Of a stretch of DNA of 21,412 bases, positions 21,060-21,412 are shown in pieces; within the stretch, counting starts at the first letter, position 1, and each line of letters opens with the position of its first letter. The position numbers and the translations under genes were made by a program. The notes under the pieces were generated by a model. It saw only the letters and a list, made by a program, of their open reading frames with translations, had not been told where the DNA came from and searched no databases. The stretch is from Chloroflexota bacterium (GTDB lineage: Bacteria > Chloroflexota > Anaerolineae > Anaerolineales > UBA4823), in the NCBI GenBank assembly GCA_030636125.1, contig DAOVXM010000004.1:1-21412 (forward strand), written 5' to 3'.

Positions 21060-21115
21060 GGTGGAGTCGAGCGGCTAATCCGTTCTCCGATAATTTTTTA
21101 AAGGTTAAGAATGAT

Positions 21116-21412
21116 ATGAAACCAGATCTTTGGGATTTGTACAGACATATGTATAAAAGCCGCCTCTTTGAAAATAAGGTCACCCAATTGTGGGAAGACG
21201 GTAAAATCTCTGGCGAGATGCATCTCGGAATCGGTGAGGAGGCCATAGCAGCAGGAGTTGTCACCCAAATGCAGGATGGGGATGCGCTAGCACTTGATCA
21301 TCGCGGTACCCCTCCACTATTGATGCGCGGTGTAGATCCTGTGCAGATTTTACGTGAGCTGCTCGGCCGAAGCGATGGTCTGTGCGCTGGCATGGGCGGA
21401 CATATGCACCTC
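21116..21412 (+). CDS. 2-oxoacid dehydrogenase E1 component alpha subunit (partial, runs off the end)
   Basis: The first 99 codons of a thiamine-diphosphate-dependent dehydrogenase alpha subunit (pyruvate, acetoin or branched-chain 2-oxoacid type). Typical features are LWDLYRHMYKSRLFENKV, MHLGIGEEAIAAGVV, DHRGTPPLLMRGVDP, LRELLGRSDGLCAGMGGHMHL. The GMGGHMH segment contributes to the cofactor site in this family. AAGGTT (21101-21106) is 9 nt before the ATG. An out-of-phase ATG at 21111 stops at once. It follows a CoA-transferase, suggesting a catabolic unit in which a 2-oxoacid is oxidatively decarboxylated and CoA is exchanged between acids. The beta subunit and E2 should follow beyond the window. 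Confidence 0.9.
   Translation, partial: MKPDLWDLYRHMYKSRLFENKVTQLWEDGKISGEMHLGIGEEAIAAGVVTQMQDGDALALDHRGTPPLLMRGVDPVQILRELLGRSDGLCAGMGGHMHL

Noticed and set aside
1..21412. CRISPR arrays, tRNA or rRNA genes, insertion sequences, phage genes, replication origin
   Set aside because: No spaced direct-repeat array, cloverleaf-like or rRNA-like sequence, transposase or integrase gene, or DnaA-box cluster was recognised on either strand by eye.

Overview
The window looks like a chromosomal segment of a free-living, amino-acid-prototrophic bacterium of moderate GC content. The best guess is a Chloroflexota (Anaerolineae-like) genome. That guess rests on a histidine-phosphatase / DUF3090 / SCO1664-type gene trio, a set I know from Actinobacteria and Chloroflexi, combined with generally Chloroflexi-like protein sequences. 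It is an inference, not a measured placement.

Layout. 1-110: the tail of a possible unknown gene and a bidirectional hairpin terminator. 110-1342 (minus): an HtrA/DegP-type lipoprotein protease. 1343-1865: a long regulatory intergenic region with two palindromic structures, an extended -10 promoter, a short His-rich leader peptide and a terminator, which together read as a classical histidine attenuator. 1866-9725: a very compact histidine operon, hisG-D-C-B-H-A-F-I-E, followed by a translationally coupled HAD phosphatase that may supply the one missing step (histidinol-phosphate phosphatase). 9766-9806: a 41-bp perfect palindrome between convergent genes. 9847-10803 (minus): a threonine/serine dehydratase-like PLP enzyme. 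11002-12414: the AAA+ ATPase RarA/MgsA. 12488-14584: the trio of histidine phosphatase, DUF3090 zinc-ribbon protein and SCO1664-type kinase-like protein. 14629-15657: homoserine dehydrogenase. 15754-16941 (minus): a four-domain ribosomal protein S1. 16942-17755: a decayed region with an EamA transporter pseudogene. 17756-19131: a TPMT-like methyltransferase overlapping an arginase-family protein. 19318-21412: a two-subunit glutaconate-type CoA-transferase followed by the start of a thiamine-diphosphate 2-oxoacid dehydrogenase E1 alpha subunit that runs off the window.

How the genes work together. The histidine operon encodes all the classical steps from PRPP+ATP to histidine, except that no classical histidinol-phosphatase is recognisable; the HAD gene at its end is the obvious candidate. 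Control appears to be two-layered: transcriptional attenuation by ribosome stalling on five His codons of a leader peptide, and feedback inhibition through the C-terminal regulatory domain of a long-form HisG. The right end looks catabolic (CoA transfer to an organic acid, oxidative decarboxylation of a 2-oxoacid). The most interesting points are the his attenuator, the candidate HAD histidinol-phosphatase, and the kinase-like/phosphatase/zinc-ribbon trio, whose biological function I do not know to be established.
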